Part shown: one piece after another, positions 1 to 7,177 of the stretch
Layout of the letters: each line of letters opens with the position of its first letter
Numbering within the stretch: position 1 is the stretch's first letter
Origin: a bacterium
GTDB taxonomy: Bacteria > Armatimonadota > Fimbriimonadia > Fimbriimonadales > Fimbriimonadaceae
Direction of reading: 5' to 3'
Assembly: GCA_027483535.1 (NCBI GenBank)
Contig: JAIXUN010000002.1
Span: 1,612,001 to 1,676,000, forward strand
Length of the DNA stretch: 64,000 nt
The notes under the pieces: generated by a model
Told to the model about the DNA's origin: nothing
The model's database searches: none
The model's input: only the letters and a program-made list of their open reading frames with translations
Position numbers and translations under genes: made by a program

Positions 1-44
1 GAAAGGGAGGCAACCGAGATAGCTAGAAGAGCAAATGCGTTCAT
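1..44 (-). CDS. N-terminus of a secreted or membrane protein (partial)
   Basis: Only the first 14 codons lie in the window. Reading leftward from an ATG at 44 gives MNAFALLAISVASL, a short hydrophobic stretch like the start of a signal peptide. AGGA lies about 11 nt upstream of the ATG. A second ATG at 54 is in another frame and gives no hydrophobic start, so 44 is preferred. It lies downstream of the adenosyltransferase gene on the same strand, 80 bp away. Function cannot be judged from this fragment. Confidence 0.4.
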   Translation of the reverse strand, partial: MNAFALLAISVASL

Positions 45-124
45 GTTTTCCCATTCCTAAGACGATGCGGTGAGTCCCGCGTTCCGTCGACTACCGTCTA
101 AAGTATGCCATTCAAGGCGCATAC

Positions 125-670
125 CTAATCTTTCTTTTGTTCCCAGACGACATCGCTCACGCCGGATTTTGCGTTCTGATATCGGCAAGCGGTGAAGAAC
201 CAATCCGATAGGCGATTGACGTACACGAGCAACTCTTTCCGGAGCAGTTCCCTCTCGTTAAGAGCCAGGAGGGTTCTCTCTACCCGACGCGAAACCGATC
301 GGCACACATGTAATCGAGCGGCTGCCTCTGACCCGCCTGGAAGAATGAATTTCTCAAGCGGAGGGAGCTCGGACGTCATCTGGTCGATCGACGCTTCTAG
401 GGCGCGAATCTCGGCGTCGGTCACGCTCGTTAACATGAAATCCCCACCGGGCTCACAGGCAAGTTCGGCTCCAAGATCGAAGAGTCGGTGCTGAATGGTG
501 GAGAGTTCAGCGGCGATGAAAGAATCTGCAACCACCGCTGCAACTCCAATAAAGGAGTTCAGTTCGTCAACTTCGCCAATGGCATGGATTCGAATGCTGT
601 GCTTTGAAACTCGCGATCCGCCCAGTAGCCCGGTTTTCCCCTCATCGCCCGTTTTTGTATAAATCTTCAT
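125..670 (-). CDS. Cob(I)yrinic acid a,c-diamide adenosyltransferase (PduO type)
   Basis: Transfers the adenosyl group of ATP to cob(I)alamin, making adenosylcobalamin in the cytosol. The 181 residues match the PduO/MMAB family in length and motifs: the N-terminal KTGDEGKTGLLGG (residues 6-18) that binds ATP, GEVDELNS (32-39), FILPGGS (108-114), the arginine-rich SRRVER (127-132) and YVNRLSDWFF near the end. It is the second gene of a two-gene unit; its ATG overlaps the TGA of the WecG-type gene as ATGA. No cobalamin synthesis genes are nearby, so it probably serves salvaged B12. Its product is the likely ligand of the B12-domain regulator at 45084-46094. Confidence 0.93.
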   Translation of the reverse strand: MKIYTKTGDEGKTGLLGGSRVSKHSIRIHAIGEVDELNSFIGVAAVVADSFIAAELSTIQHRLFDLGAELACEPGGDFMLTSVTDAEIRALEASIDQMTSELPPLEKFILPGGSEAAARLHVCRSVSRRVERTLLALNERELLRKELLVYVNRLSDWFFTACRYQNAKSGVSDVVWEQKKD

Positions 671-1410
671 CTCTTGCTCGAAAGAACCCTACGTGCAAAG
701 ACGGGCAGGAGTCTTACTTTGGCGATCTTTTTCGGATTGAGTAGCAATCGCCATGCCCACTCAAGTTTCAGGGCCTGCATCACCTTTGGCGCTCGTTTCA
801 CCTGTCCGGAGTGAACGTCAAAGCTCCCGCCCACTCCAATTCCGATTTTCGCCTTCGTGAGCTCCTTTGTAGCCCAAAGAAACTTTTCCTGCCGAGGGAT
901 TCCCATGGCAACGAGCAGAATGTCTGGGGCAACTGCTCCAATTTCTTTCGCTACATCTTCATCCGAGCGGCCGTTGAAGTACCCGTCCCGGACCCCCACG
1001 ATGCGGCAACCCGGATACTTCTGTTCCAGGCGAGTCTTTGCCGTTTCGGCAACGCCAGGGGCTGCGCCTAGAAAGTAGATGGAGAGACCTTCGCTTACCG
1101 AAATCGCGCAAAGGCGCTCGACGAGGTCGACGCCGCTAACGCGGTGCGTGATCGGCGTTCGAAAGCGGTTCGCCGCCCACAGAATTCCTGCCCCATCCGG
1201 GGTGACAACGGAGGCCTTTCGGTAGAGATCGGCAAGGGCCGGGTCCTCTTGCGCTTGGACAATACCGCTCGCATCGGCGGTGATCAACAGGTGAAACTGG
1301 TTCTCTTTCGCTTTCTGGCGGATCCAAAGAAGGGTCTCCTCCATCGAAATCGGATCGACATGAAATCCGAGAATGTCAACCCTCTCTTTTCCAGTTTCGC
1401 TGTTAATCAT
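667..1410 (-). CDS. WecG/TagA/CpsF-family glycosyltransferase
   Basis: GT26-family enzyme that adds a sugar from a UDP-donor to a lipid-linked acceptor at the inner face of the membrane during cell-surface polysaccharide synthesis. The 247 residues carry the family signatures: TPDG (70-73, with the proposed catalytic Asp), RVSGVDL (90-96), YFLGAAPGVAE and GIPRQEKFLW (170-179). The exact sugars cannot be told from sequence. It leads the unit with the adenosyltransferase (ATGA overlap), a pairing with no obvious biochemical logic. Start ATG at 1410 lies in the intergenic space shared with the divergent pseudopilin gene. Confidence 0.88.
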   Translation of the reverse strand: MINSETGKERVDILGFHVDPISMEETLLWIRQKAKENQFHLLITADASGIVQAQEDPALADLYRKASVVTPDGAGILWAANRFRTPITHRVSGVDLVERLCAISVSEGLSIYFLGAAPGVAETAKTRLEQKYPGCRIVGVRDGYFNGRSDEDVAKEIGAVAPDILLVAMGIPRQEKFLWATKELTKAKIGIGVGGSFDVHSGQVKRAPKVMQALKLEWAWRLLLNPKKIAKVRLLPVFARRVLSSKR

Positions 1411-1505
1411 GAATCTGTTTGATAGAATCGGAACCGCAAGAGTACCCAGCGGTTGCCAGGTTCAAAACCCGTCATTTTTGTCGCAATATCCTAACTCTTT
1501 TAACC

Positions 1506-1521
1506 TTGGCATAACATTTGC
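1506..1521 (+). promoter_or_regulatory. Sigma-54-type -24/-12 promoter for the pseudopilin gene
   Basis: TTGGCAT at 1506-1512, five bases, then TTGC at 1518-1521. This matches the RpoN consensus TGGCAC-N5-TTGC in both elements and in spacing. Transcription would start near 1532, giving a leader of about 66 nt that holds AGGAG ahead of the ATG at 1599. RpoN control of type IV pilin genes is well known in other bacteria; here it is inferred from the motif alone. Confidence 0.55.
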
Positions 1522-1598
1522 GCGCGGTCTACAGTTAGAACATACGTCTGCTGACAACATTGTCAAAAGACGCCTAGAGCCTTCTAGGAGATTCATTT

Positions 1599-2501
1599 AT
1601 GAAGAAAGCCTTCACTCTCATTGAGTTGCTCGTTGTGATCGCAATCATTGCGATCCTTGCCGCGATCCTCTTCCCGGTGTTCGCTCAGGCAAAGGCAGCC
1701 GCTAAGAAAGCCGCCGCCCTTTCGAACCTGAAGCAAAACGCGACCGCCGTCCAGATTTATCTCGCGGACTCGGACGATGTCTACCCACAGAGCGCTTACT
1801 GCGCAGTTGGCTGTGCACCCGGACCCGGTGGATTAGCTCTTCCCGCTCCTGGCGCGCAGATCTACTCCATTTACGACGCGCTGATGCCGTACACAAAGAA
1901 CCGCGACATCTTTACGGACCCAGCAGAACCGCAAGCGATCAACTGGATCACGGCTCTGCAAAACACGGGTCTAAACCTACTTCCGTTCTTGAACGGCGGC
2001 ACGGTGATCGCGAATAGCCAAAACGTGATCAACTTCGCAGGTTCTTCTCCCAACTTCGCGCTTTTCGAAGACCCGGGCATTCCTCCGACACTCGGCGCTA
2101 ACGACGGTGTTCGACCCGCGACCGTTGTCGAGTTCCCTGCTGAGACGAGCATGTTCTTCACCTCGAAGTACGTGCGAACCGGCACGACGAACCCCGAAGC
2201 CGATCCTACGCGCGATCCGAGCCAGAACGGCGTTCAAGCCAACCTGAGAGCGCTGTATCTCAATCCTCCCAGCGCGATCTCCTTCGGCAAAGAGAACTTC
2301 CCCGGTACCGCCCGACACAATGGGCAGCTAGTGGTCAACTTTGCGGACGGACACGCACGAACCTATCGGTTCAACGCTCAAATCGGTCAGAACCTGCTCG
2401 CTCCAGACCCCGTGCTTGGCGGCGGCGCGCTCAACCGCGTTTACAACCTGCCTTACGACCTCAACGGAATCCCCGGCATCATCGCCGAACCGACTCCGTA
2501 G
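1599..2501 (+). CDS. Pseudopilin-like protein with prepilin leader and H-X9-DG C-terminus
   Basis: A 300-residue protein starting [17 protein letters not shown], a textbook prepilin peptidase site (cut after Ala4, methylated Phe5) followed by one hydrophobic helix. The rest is exported. The C-terminal part holds RHNGQLVVNFADGHARTY, the H-X9-DG motif common to the large pseudopilin families of Planctomycetota and Armatimonadota. Likely roles are assembly in a type II secretion or type IV pilus-like fibre, or surface display; the cargo is unknown. AGGAG precedes the ATG. It stands alone between a sigma-54-type promoter and a hairpin terminator. Its leader peptide is almost identical to that of the protein at 10478-11305. 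Confidence 0.85.
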   Translation: MKKAFTLIELLVVIAIIAILAAILFPVFAQAKAAAKKAAALSNLKQNATAVQIYLADSDDVYPQSAYCAVGCAPGPGGLALPAPGAQIYSIYDALMPYTKNRDIFTDPAEPQAINWITALQNTGLNLLPFLNGGTVIANSQNVINFAGSSPNFALFEDPGIPPTLGANDGVRPATVVEFPAETSMFFTSKYVRTGTTNPEADPTRDPSQNGVQANLRALYLNPPSAISFGKENFPGTARHNGQLVVNFADGHARTYRFNAQIGQNLLAPDPVLGGGALNRVYNLPYDLNGIPGIIAEPTP

Positions 2502-2522
2502 TCGTTCGATCAGTGACAATTC

Positions 2523-2555
2523 GAAAAGTCCGGGCAATGTCCGGACTTTTCTTTG
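2523..2555 (+). terminator. Rho-independent terminator after the pseudopilin gene
   Basis: Perfect 11-bp stem GAAAAGTCCGG / CCGGACTTTTC (2523-2533 with 2541-2551), 7-nt loop, followed by a T-rich run (CTTTGTTTTT). It begins 22 nt after the stop. Confidence 0.85.
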
Positions 2556-2616
2556 TTTTTGAAACACTTGAAAGCGGAAATCAGCCTCCCTGAGGTCGTA
2601 GAATGAATTCGTAGCT

Positions 2617-3402
2617 ATGATGGCAACCGCAGTTTCCGCGTCAAAGATTCGCCTAAAGGTTTTGCGCCAAGATGGCCCTAACGCCTCCAAGCACTGGGAG
2701 GAGTTTGAAATTCCGTTCGTTGAGAAGATGAACGTGATTTCGGCATTGATGGAGGTTCGCAAGAAACCTGTCACTACAGACGGTAAGTCCGTTCAGCCTC
2801 CGGCATGGGAAGCAGCTTGTCTCGAAGAAGTTTGCGGAAGTTGCACCATGAACATCAATGGCGGCATCCGACAGGCATGCACGGCCTTGATCGAGGAAGT
2901 GGGCGTGCTCAACGGAGACGCCTTTGAGGTGACCCTGGAGCCGATGAAGAAGTTCCCGCTGGTTCGAGACCTCATCGTCGACCGATCCAAGATGTTCGAA
3001 AACCTGAAGAAGGTCCGAGCGTGGGTTCCGATCGATGGTAGCTACGACCTTGGCATGGCTCAACCGCAAGACGATGGCGTTCGGCAACTTCGATATGCGC
3101 TTTCCCGATGCATGAGCTGCGGTTGCTGCTTAGAAGCTTGCCCGCAGGTGAACGAGAAATCGACATTCGTCGGACCTGCCGCCCTTGGCCAAGCCCTGCT
3201 GTTCAACCTTCACCCGGTCGGCAAGACGCTTGAGAAAGAGCGATTCGAGTTTCTTACGGGCGATGAGGGAATCACGGGTTGCGGTAACGCACAAAATTGC
3301 GTTCGAGTTTGCCCCAAGAGTGTTCCGCTTACCCGAGCGATCGCTCAGTTGAACCGCGACACGACCGTGTACAAGGTCAAGAAATGGGTCGGTCTGGCCT
3401 AA
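2617..3402 (+). CDS. sdhB: Succinate dehydrogenase iron-sulfur subunit
   Basis: Iron-sulfur subunit of respiratory complex II, passing electrons from the flavoprotein to the quinone site. The 261 residues show all three clusters: plant-type [2Fe-2S] at C68-C73-C76...C88, and two ferredoxin motifs, C165-C168-C171...C175P and C222...C228...C232P. It stands alone: no sdhA or membrane-anchor gene lies within the window on either side, which is unusual because these subunits are normally co-transcribed. A TAGAAT box at 2599-2604 lies 12 nt before the first ATG, so the transcript leader may be only a few bases. A second ATG follows directly (2620). Confidence 0.93.
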   Translation: MMATAVSASKIRLKVLRQDGPNASKHWEEFEIPFVEKMNVISALMEVRKKPVTTDGKSVQPPAWEAACLEEVCGSCTMNINGGIRQACTALIEEVGVLNGDAFEVTLEPMKKFPLVRDLIVDRSKMFENLKKVRAWVPIDGSYDLGMAQPQDDGVRQLRYALSRCMSCGCCLEACPQVNEKSTFVGPAALGQALLFNLHPVGKTLEKERFEFLTGDEGITGCGNAQNCVRVCPKSVPLTRAIAQLNRDTTVYKVKKWVGLA

Positions 3403-3428
3403 ACCTCCTGAACTAGGAAAACGCTTCC

Positions 3429-3478
3429 AGAAGCGGCGACGTCTATACTCATAGAATGGTCGCCGCTTCTTTCTTTTT
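3429..3478 (+). terminator. Hairpin with T-run overlapping the next start codon
   Basis: AGAAGCGGCGAC (3429-3440) is perfectly repeated in inverse at 3459-3470, followed by TTCTTTTT (3471-3478). It has the shape of an intrinsic terminator for sdhB, 26 nt after its stop, but its right arm covers codons 2-5 of the next gene and its loop contains that gene's TATACT box and ATG. Confidence 0.55.
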
Positions 3479-3929
3479 GATCGCGAACCTTGCCGTTAGT
3501 TCGGCTTTGATGGGTGAGGAGATCAAGCTCGACGTCTCCCTGGACGCTAAGCCGATCGCTGCAAACCACTATGCCGGAAAAGCCGGGCTCACCTTGCCGG
3601 ACGGGTGGCACAGCTACTCGAACCCGCCTGCAAGCCAGTACGAAACCCCAACCGCGCTTTCGGTAACGACCAAAGACTTCAAGCTCGTGAAGGTGCAATA
3701 TCCAAAGGGAGTTCCAGGGCCGGAGAACAACTCCATTTACGAAGGGTCTCTAGAGATTCCGTTCGAGCTGAAGTGGGTCGGAAAAGGAAAAGCTCCCACC
3801 TCCGTTGTCCTGAGCCTCAAGTATCAGATGTGCGACGATCGCACTTGTCTTCCTCCGACGAGCACTACGGTCAAACTTGCATGGCCTCCCAAAGCTCCTA
3901 AAAAGCCGGCCGGAGTCTTGAAGCCTTGA
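3456..3929 (+). CDS. Secreted protein like the N-terminal (alpha) domain of DsbD
   Basis: A 157-residue protein with a short hydrophobic N-terminus (MVAASFFLIANLAVSSA) that looks like a signal peptide, although without the usual positive charge. The remainder resembles the periplasmic DsbD alpha domain, including LPDGWHSYSNPP and the cysteine pair in QMCDDRTCLPP, which in DsbD relays electrons to DsbC-like partners. No membrane beta domain or thioredoxin domain is fused here, so it would act as a free domain or as a redox-regulated binding protein. Start chosen at 3456: TATACT at 3444-3449 lies 6 nt before the ATG, suggesting a leaderless mRNA. It overlaps kdsA by 4 nt (TTGA). Confidence 0.7.
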   Translation: MVAASFFLIANLAVSSALMGEEIKLDVSLDAKPIAANHYAGKAGLTLPDGWHSYSNPPASQYETPTALSVTTKDFKLVKVQYPKGVPGPENNSIYEGSLEIPFELKWVGKGKAPTSVVLSLKYQMCDDRTCLPPTSTTVKLAWPPKAPKKPAGVLKP

Positions 3930-4744
3930 TCAAAAGCTTTCCAGTAAGAAACCTAACCATTGGCGCCGGGGATCTCACGATCATCGCGGGACCTTGCATG
4001 GCTGAGTCTAAGGCTCTTTGCGAAGAGGTCGCCGGGACGATGAAGGAGCTCTGCGCCGATCTCGGTCTTCCTTACATCTTCAAAGCGAGCTACGACAAAG
4101 CCAATCGAACTTCGGTTGGCTCTGATCGGGGGCTGGGAATGGACGCTGGGCTGGAGATTCTTCGAGACATTTCTGCTTCGATGGATCTTCCAACAACAAC
4201 GGATATCCACCTGCCAGACCAAGCGGCTCCGGTCGCGCAGGTCGTGGACATTCTCCAGATCCCGGCTTTTCTTTGCAGGCAAAGCGACATGCTTGAAGCT
4301 GCGGCCGTTACCGGAAAGCCGGTCAACGTGAAGAAAGGTCAGTTCTTAGCCCCTCAGGACACAATGAACATTGTCGCCAAGCTGGAATCTTTCGGAGCCG
4401 CGGGCACCCTGCTCACGGAACGAGGCACGACCTTTGGCTACAACACGCTGATCGTGGACATGCCCGGTTTGGAAGTCATGCGCAGCTTCGGTGTTCCGGT
4501 TTGCTTTGACGCGACCCACTCCGCTCAGCGTCCAGGTGGCCAAGGCACTTCTTCGGGAGGCGTCCGAGAGTCCATTCCGGCTATGGCTCGGGCCGCGGTT
4601 GCCGTGGGCATAGACGTTCTCTTCTTAGAGGTCCATCCTCAACCCGAAAAGGCTCTGAGCGATGCGGCGACTCAATGGCCGTTGGCACGAGCTCGAGAAC
4701 TCTTGGAGCCAATTCTAGCTATCCGCAACGCGCTGAAACACTAG
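3926..4744 (+). CDS. kdsA: 3-deoxy-8-phosphooctulonate (Kdo-8-P) synthase
   Basis: Condenses arabinose 5-phosphate with phosphoenolpyruvate to Kdo-8-phosphate, the first committed step to the Kdo of lipopolysaccharide, hence a sign of an outer membrane. Family motifs are clear: IAGPCMAES near residue 20, KASYDKANRTS, and DATHSAQRPGG in the last third; 272 residues is the usual length. The Cys in IAGPC is the metal ligand of the metal-dependent class (the metal-free enzymes have Asn there). The start is TTG at 3926, overlapping the previous stop as TTGA; no later ATG would keep the conserved first strand. Its stop shares CTAG (4741-4744) with the convergent esterase gene. Confidence 0.93.
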   Translation: MIKSFPVRNLTIGAGDLTIIAGPCMAESKALCEEVAGTMKELCADLGLPYIFKASYDKANRTSVGSDRGLGMDAGLEILRDISASMDLPTTTDIHLPDQAAPVAQVVDILQIPAFLCRQSDMLEAAAVTGKPVNVKKGQFLAPQDTMNIVAKLESFGAAGTLLTERGTTFGYNTLIVDMPGLEVMRSFGVPVCFDATHSAQRPGGQGTSSGGVRESIPAMARAAVAVGIDVLFLEVHPQPEKALSDAATQWPLARARELLEPILAIRNALKH

Positions 4745-5637
4745 AGGTATCGCGCGAACCATTCCGCGTTCGCTTCCACCATTTGGGGGTGCCAATCATG
4801 CCCCCAATCCAGTTCTAGAAGCTCTTTCGGCCCCGCGATCGCATCGAATAAGGCGCGCACCGTCTCCGGCCGAGTGGCGGGGTCCTTGAGACCTAACGAG
4901 ACGTGAATCGGCTTAGAAACAAAAGACGCGTGCAGGGCGGTATCGAAGTAGGAAAGGGTGTGCATCACTCGCTCTTCGCCAAGAGGGAGCGCATCCATAA
5001 AGTCTCGGAGCTCTTTCAGCGGATAGCGATAGACCTGCGAAGTCAGCGTTCGACCGATGGTGCTCAGGAACGGCATATCCGCGCAGGCGGCTTTGATCAG
5101 CGGATTCCATGCCGCGTTCCAGACGGTGATTCCTCCGCCCTGGCTCATTCCGGCTATGCCAATTCGATCCTCGTCTACTTCTATTTGAGCTTGAAGCACA
5201 CGCGTGGCAATCACTGAATCTTGAAAGATGCGCCGAAAAACCCAGGTCTCTGGCGAGGCGGCGCCGTCTGAAAAGTAGCCCCTTTCAACGATGTACTTCT
5301 CTTGGTGGTAAGCAGATTCACCGTGCAGGTTGAAAGAAAGTGAGACCATTCCGGCCCGCGTTCCGTACGCGTTGGGCAAGACGGATTCTCGGCCGTAGGG
5401 CGGAACCCAAAGAAACGCCGGGTTGCGTCGAGCGCCTTCCGGATAGGCGAACCATCCGTGCAATCTTCGCCCATCAATTCCTCGGAACTGAAGCGAATGG
5501 ACTACGTGCGTGGAGGAACCGACCGGGTCGGCCTGCACCGAGATGTTGTAATCGAGGGGAGCCTGAAGGGCCTCCGCTACCGATTCCTGCCAGAACTCTG
5601 AGAAGTCCTCAGGCAACCCATAAGGTTGATCGACCAT
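4741..5637 (-). CDS. Acetyl xylan esterase / cephalosporin-C deacetylase (CE7 family)
   Basis: Alpha/beta hydrolase that removes acetyl groups from small xylo-oligosaccharides and related esters. The 298 residues hold the AXE1 domain: YGRESVLPNAYG region, nucleophile S165 in AGMSQGGG, acid D252 in GLKDPATRP, base His in DWGHDWHP (280). No signal peptide is visible, fitting the mostly cytosolic CE7 enzymes that finish off imported oligosaccharides. It lies 10 nt downstream of the NIL-domain gene on the same strand and tail-to-tail with kdsA, sharing CTAG. Confidence 0.85.
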   Translation of the reverse strand: MVDQPYGLPEDFSEFWQESVAEALQAPLDYNISVQADPVGSSTHVVHSLQFRGIDGRRLHGWFAYPEGARRNPAFLWVPPYGRESVLPNAYGTRAGMVSLSFNLHGESAYHQEKYIVERGYFSDGAASPETWVFRRIFQDSVIATRVLQAQIEVDEDRIGIAGMSQGGGITVWNAAWNPLIKAACADMPFLSTIGRTLTSQVYRYPLKELRDFMDALPLGEERVMHTLSYFDTALHASFVSKPIHVSLGLKDPATRPETVRALFDAIAGPKELLELDWGHDWHPQMVEANAEWFARYL

Positions 5638-5647
5638 TAAATGGGTA

Positions 5648-5887
5648 CTACGCGCCGACAGCCCGAGACTGTGCTTCGACGTGCATTCCGGTTGTCATGA
5701 GCCATGCCGTGGCGCGTTGAACGTCCTCAACTTCCCCGTCAAGTTCGATCTGCATAAATCCGTAGTCAGCGTCGACGGAAGCGCGAATGATGTTCACGCG
5801 AACGTTGAATTCGCGGCTCAATCGCCAAATCCAAGGCTCATTTACCGACTCGTTTCCTGCGGTCAGATTTACGGCAACCTTTGTCAT
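5648..5887 (-). CDS. Stand-alone NIL domain protein (ACT-like fold)
   Basis: A 79-residue protein that is essentially one NIL domain, the small ferredoxin-like domain found at the C-terminus of MetN transporters and in some ferredoxins, where it senses amino acids. Visible features are the first strand TKVAVNLTAGN, the central ADYGFMQIELDGEVEDVQRATAWL and the closing GMHVEA. It is divergent from leuA with 79 bp between starts. TAGACT at 5900-5905 lies 12 nt before its ATG. Because leuA here lacks its own regulatory domain, a role as a separate amino-acid sensor is tempting, but nothing in the sequence proves it. Confidence 0.72.
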   Translation of the reverse strand: MTKVAVNLTAGNESVNEPWIWRLSREFNVRVNIIRASVDADYGFMQIELDGEVEDVQRATAWLMTTGMHVEAQSRAVGA

Positions 5888-5948
5888 CTCTGCTTCGAGA
5901 GTCTACCTTCCAGCTATTTTGATCGGGCGATTCCCTTCCATGACTTCG

Positions 5949-5954
5949 TATAAT
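5949..5954 (+). promoter_or_regulatory. -10 box of leuA
   Basis: A perfect TATAAT lies 12 nt before the leuA ATG; no convincing -35 at 16-18 bp was seen. The leader would be about 5 nt, too short for a normal ribosome binding site. Confidence 0.5.
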
Positions 5955-5966
5955 CCAGTTACCACT

Positions 5967-7112
5967 ATGTCGAATCGCGTTGTAGTTTTTGACACCACCC
6001 TGCGAGACGGAGAACAGTCTCCGGGAGTCCGACTTTCGCTTCAGGAGAAACTCGAAATCGGAGCCCAACTCGTTCGGCTTGGAGTCGATATCCTTGAGGC
6101 AGGCTTCCCCATCTCTTCCCCGGGGGACTTTGAGAGTGTGAACACCCTTGCTCGAGAGCTTCACGGAGTCACCATTTGCGGTCTTACCCGAGCGCGGGAG
6201 AAAGACATCGAGGTTGCTGCGGAAGCGCTCAAGCCTGCCGCTCGTCGCCGAATCCACACAGGTCTCGGCGTTTCTGAGAACCACCTTCAGCACAAGCTGC
6301 GCATGTCCCGTGAGGAAGCTCTAGAAGTGGGCGTAAAGGCGGTAAAGCATGCCCGGCAATTCACCGACGACATCGAGTATTTCATGGAAGACTCGGGACG
6401 AGCCGACCCAGACTACGTCTACAAAGTCGTTGAGGAAGTGATCAAGGCGGGTGCAACCACCATCAACGTCCCCGACACCACGGGCTACACCTACCCGAAC
6501 GAGTATTACAAGCTCATCCACGGGATCATCAGCAATGTTCCTAACTCGGACAAGGCGGTCTTCTCGTGCCACTGCCACAACGACTTAGGCATGGCTACGG
6601 CCAACACGCTTGCGGGCGTTCTGGGTGGGGCAAGACAAGTCGAGGTGACCGTCAATGGCATTGGTGAGCGAGCTGGAAACACGGCCCTTGAAGAAGTCGT
6701 AATGGCGATGTACGTTCGCAGAGACATTTTTGACTTCGCCACCCGCATCGATACAACGCAGCTTGTGGCGACCTCGCGAATGGTCAGCGAGAAAACAGGC
6801 ATGCTGGTTCAGCGAAACAAAGCGGTCGTGGGCGCAAACGCATACGCTCACTCAAGCGGAATCCACCAAGACGGAGTGCTTAAAGAGCGATCGACTTACG
6901 AGATCATCAGCCCTGAGTTGGTCGGTGCCGAAAAGTCGGAGATCATCCTTACGGCTCGCAGTGGTCGTCACGGACTTCGACACCGATTGCGCGAGTTGGG
7001 CTACGAGTTCACTGAAGAAAGATTCGAGCAGGTCTACAACGAGTTTGTTCAACTCGCTGACACCGTCAAGGAAGTCAACGAAGAGCACCTGCAGAAGCTC
7101 GTCGCTGGCTAA
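5967..7112 (+). CDS. leuA: 2-isopropylmalate synthase lacking the C-terminal regulatory domain
   Basis: Condenses 2-oxoisovalerate with acetyl-CoA, the first committed step of leucine synthesis. The catalytic TIM barrel is complete: [13 protein letters not shown] at the start, [10 protein letters not shown] (metal-binding His pair), NGIGERAGN and [11 protein letters not shown]. The protein ends at 381 residues, shortly after the barrel, whereas the usual enzyme has about 510-520 with a leucine-binding domain at the end. The stop is followed at once by a strong terminator, so a frameshift is not evident. The start is ATG 5967; the open frame continues upstream only as antisense of the NIL gene. 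leuD is far away at 28213. Confidence 0.9.
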   Translation: MSNRVVVFDTTLRDGEQSPGVRLSLQEKLEIGAQLVRLGVDILEAGFPISSPGDFESVNTLARELHGVTICGLTRAREKDIEVAAEALKPAARRRIHTGLGVSENHLQHKLRMSREEALEVGVKAVKHARQFTDDIEYFMEDSGRADPDYVYKVVEEVIKAGATTINVPDTTGYTYPNEYYKLIHGIISNVPNSDKAVFSCHCHNDLGMATANTLAGVLGGARQVEVTVNGIGERAGNTALEEVVMAMYVRRDIFDFATRIDTTQLVATSRMVSEKTGMLVQRNKAVVGANAYAHSSGIHQDGVLKERSTYEIISPELVGAEKSEIILTARSGRHGLRHRLRELGYEFTEERFEQVYNEFVQLADTVKEVNEEHLQKLVAG

Positions 7113-7130
7113 ATCAGAGTTACCAAAAAA

Positions 7131-7165
7131 AGAGGCGGGCCGGAGATATCTCCGACCCGCCTCTT
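7131..7165. terminator. Bidirectional terminator between leuA and the E2 gene
   Basis: AGAGGCGGG then CCGGAGAT is repeated in inverse with one mismatch (7131-7147 with 7149-7165). A-run on the left and TTTC on the right serve both converging genes. Confidence 0.85.
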
Positions 7166-7177
7166 TCGTTCTCAGAC

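Noticed and set aside
5787-5966. Upstream extension of leuA by 60 codons
   Set aside because: It is antisense of the NIL gene and gives no LeuA-like sequence. [15 protein letters not shown] at 5967 is the normal start.
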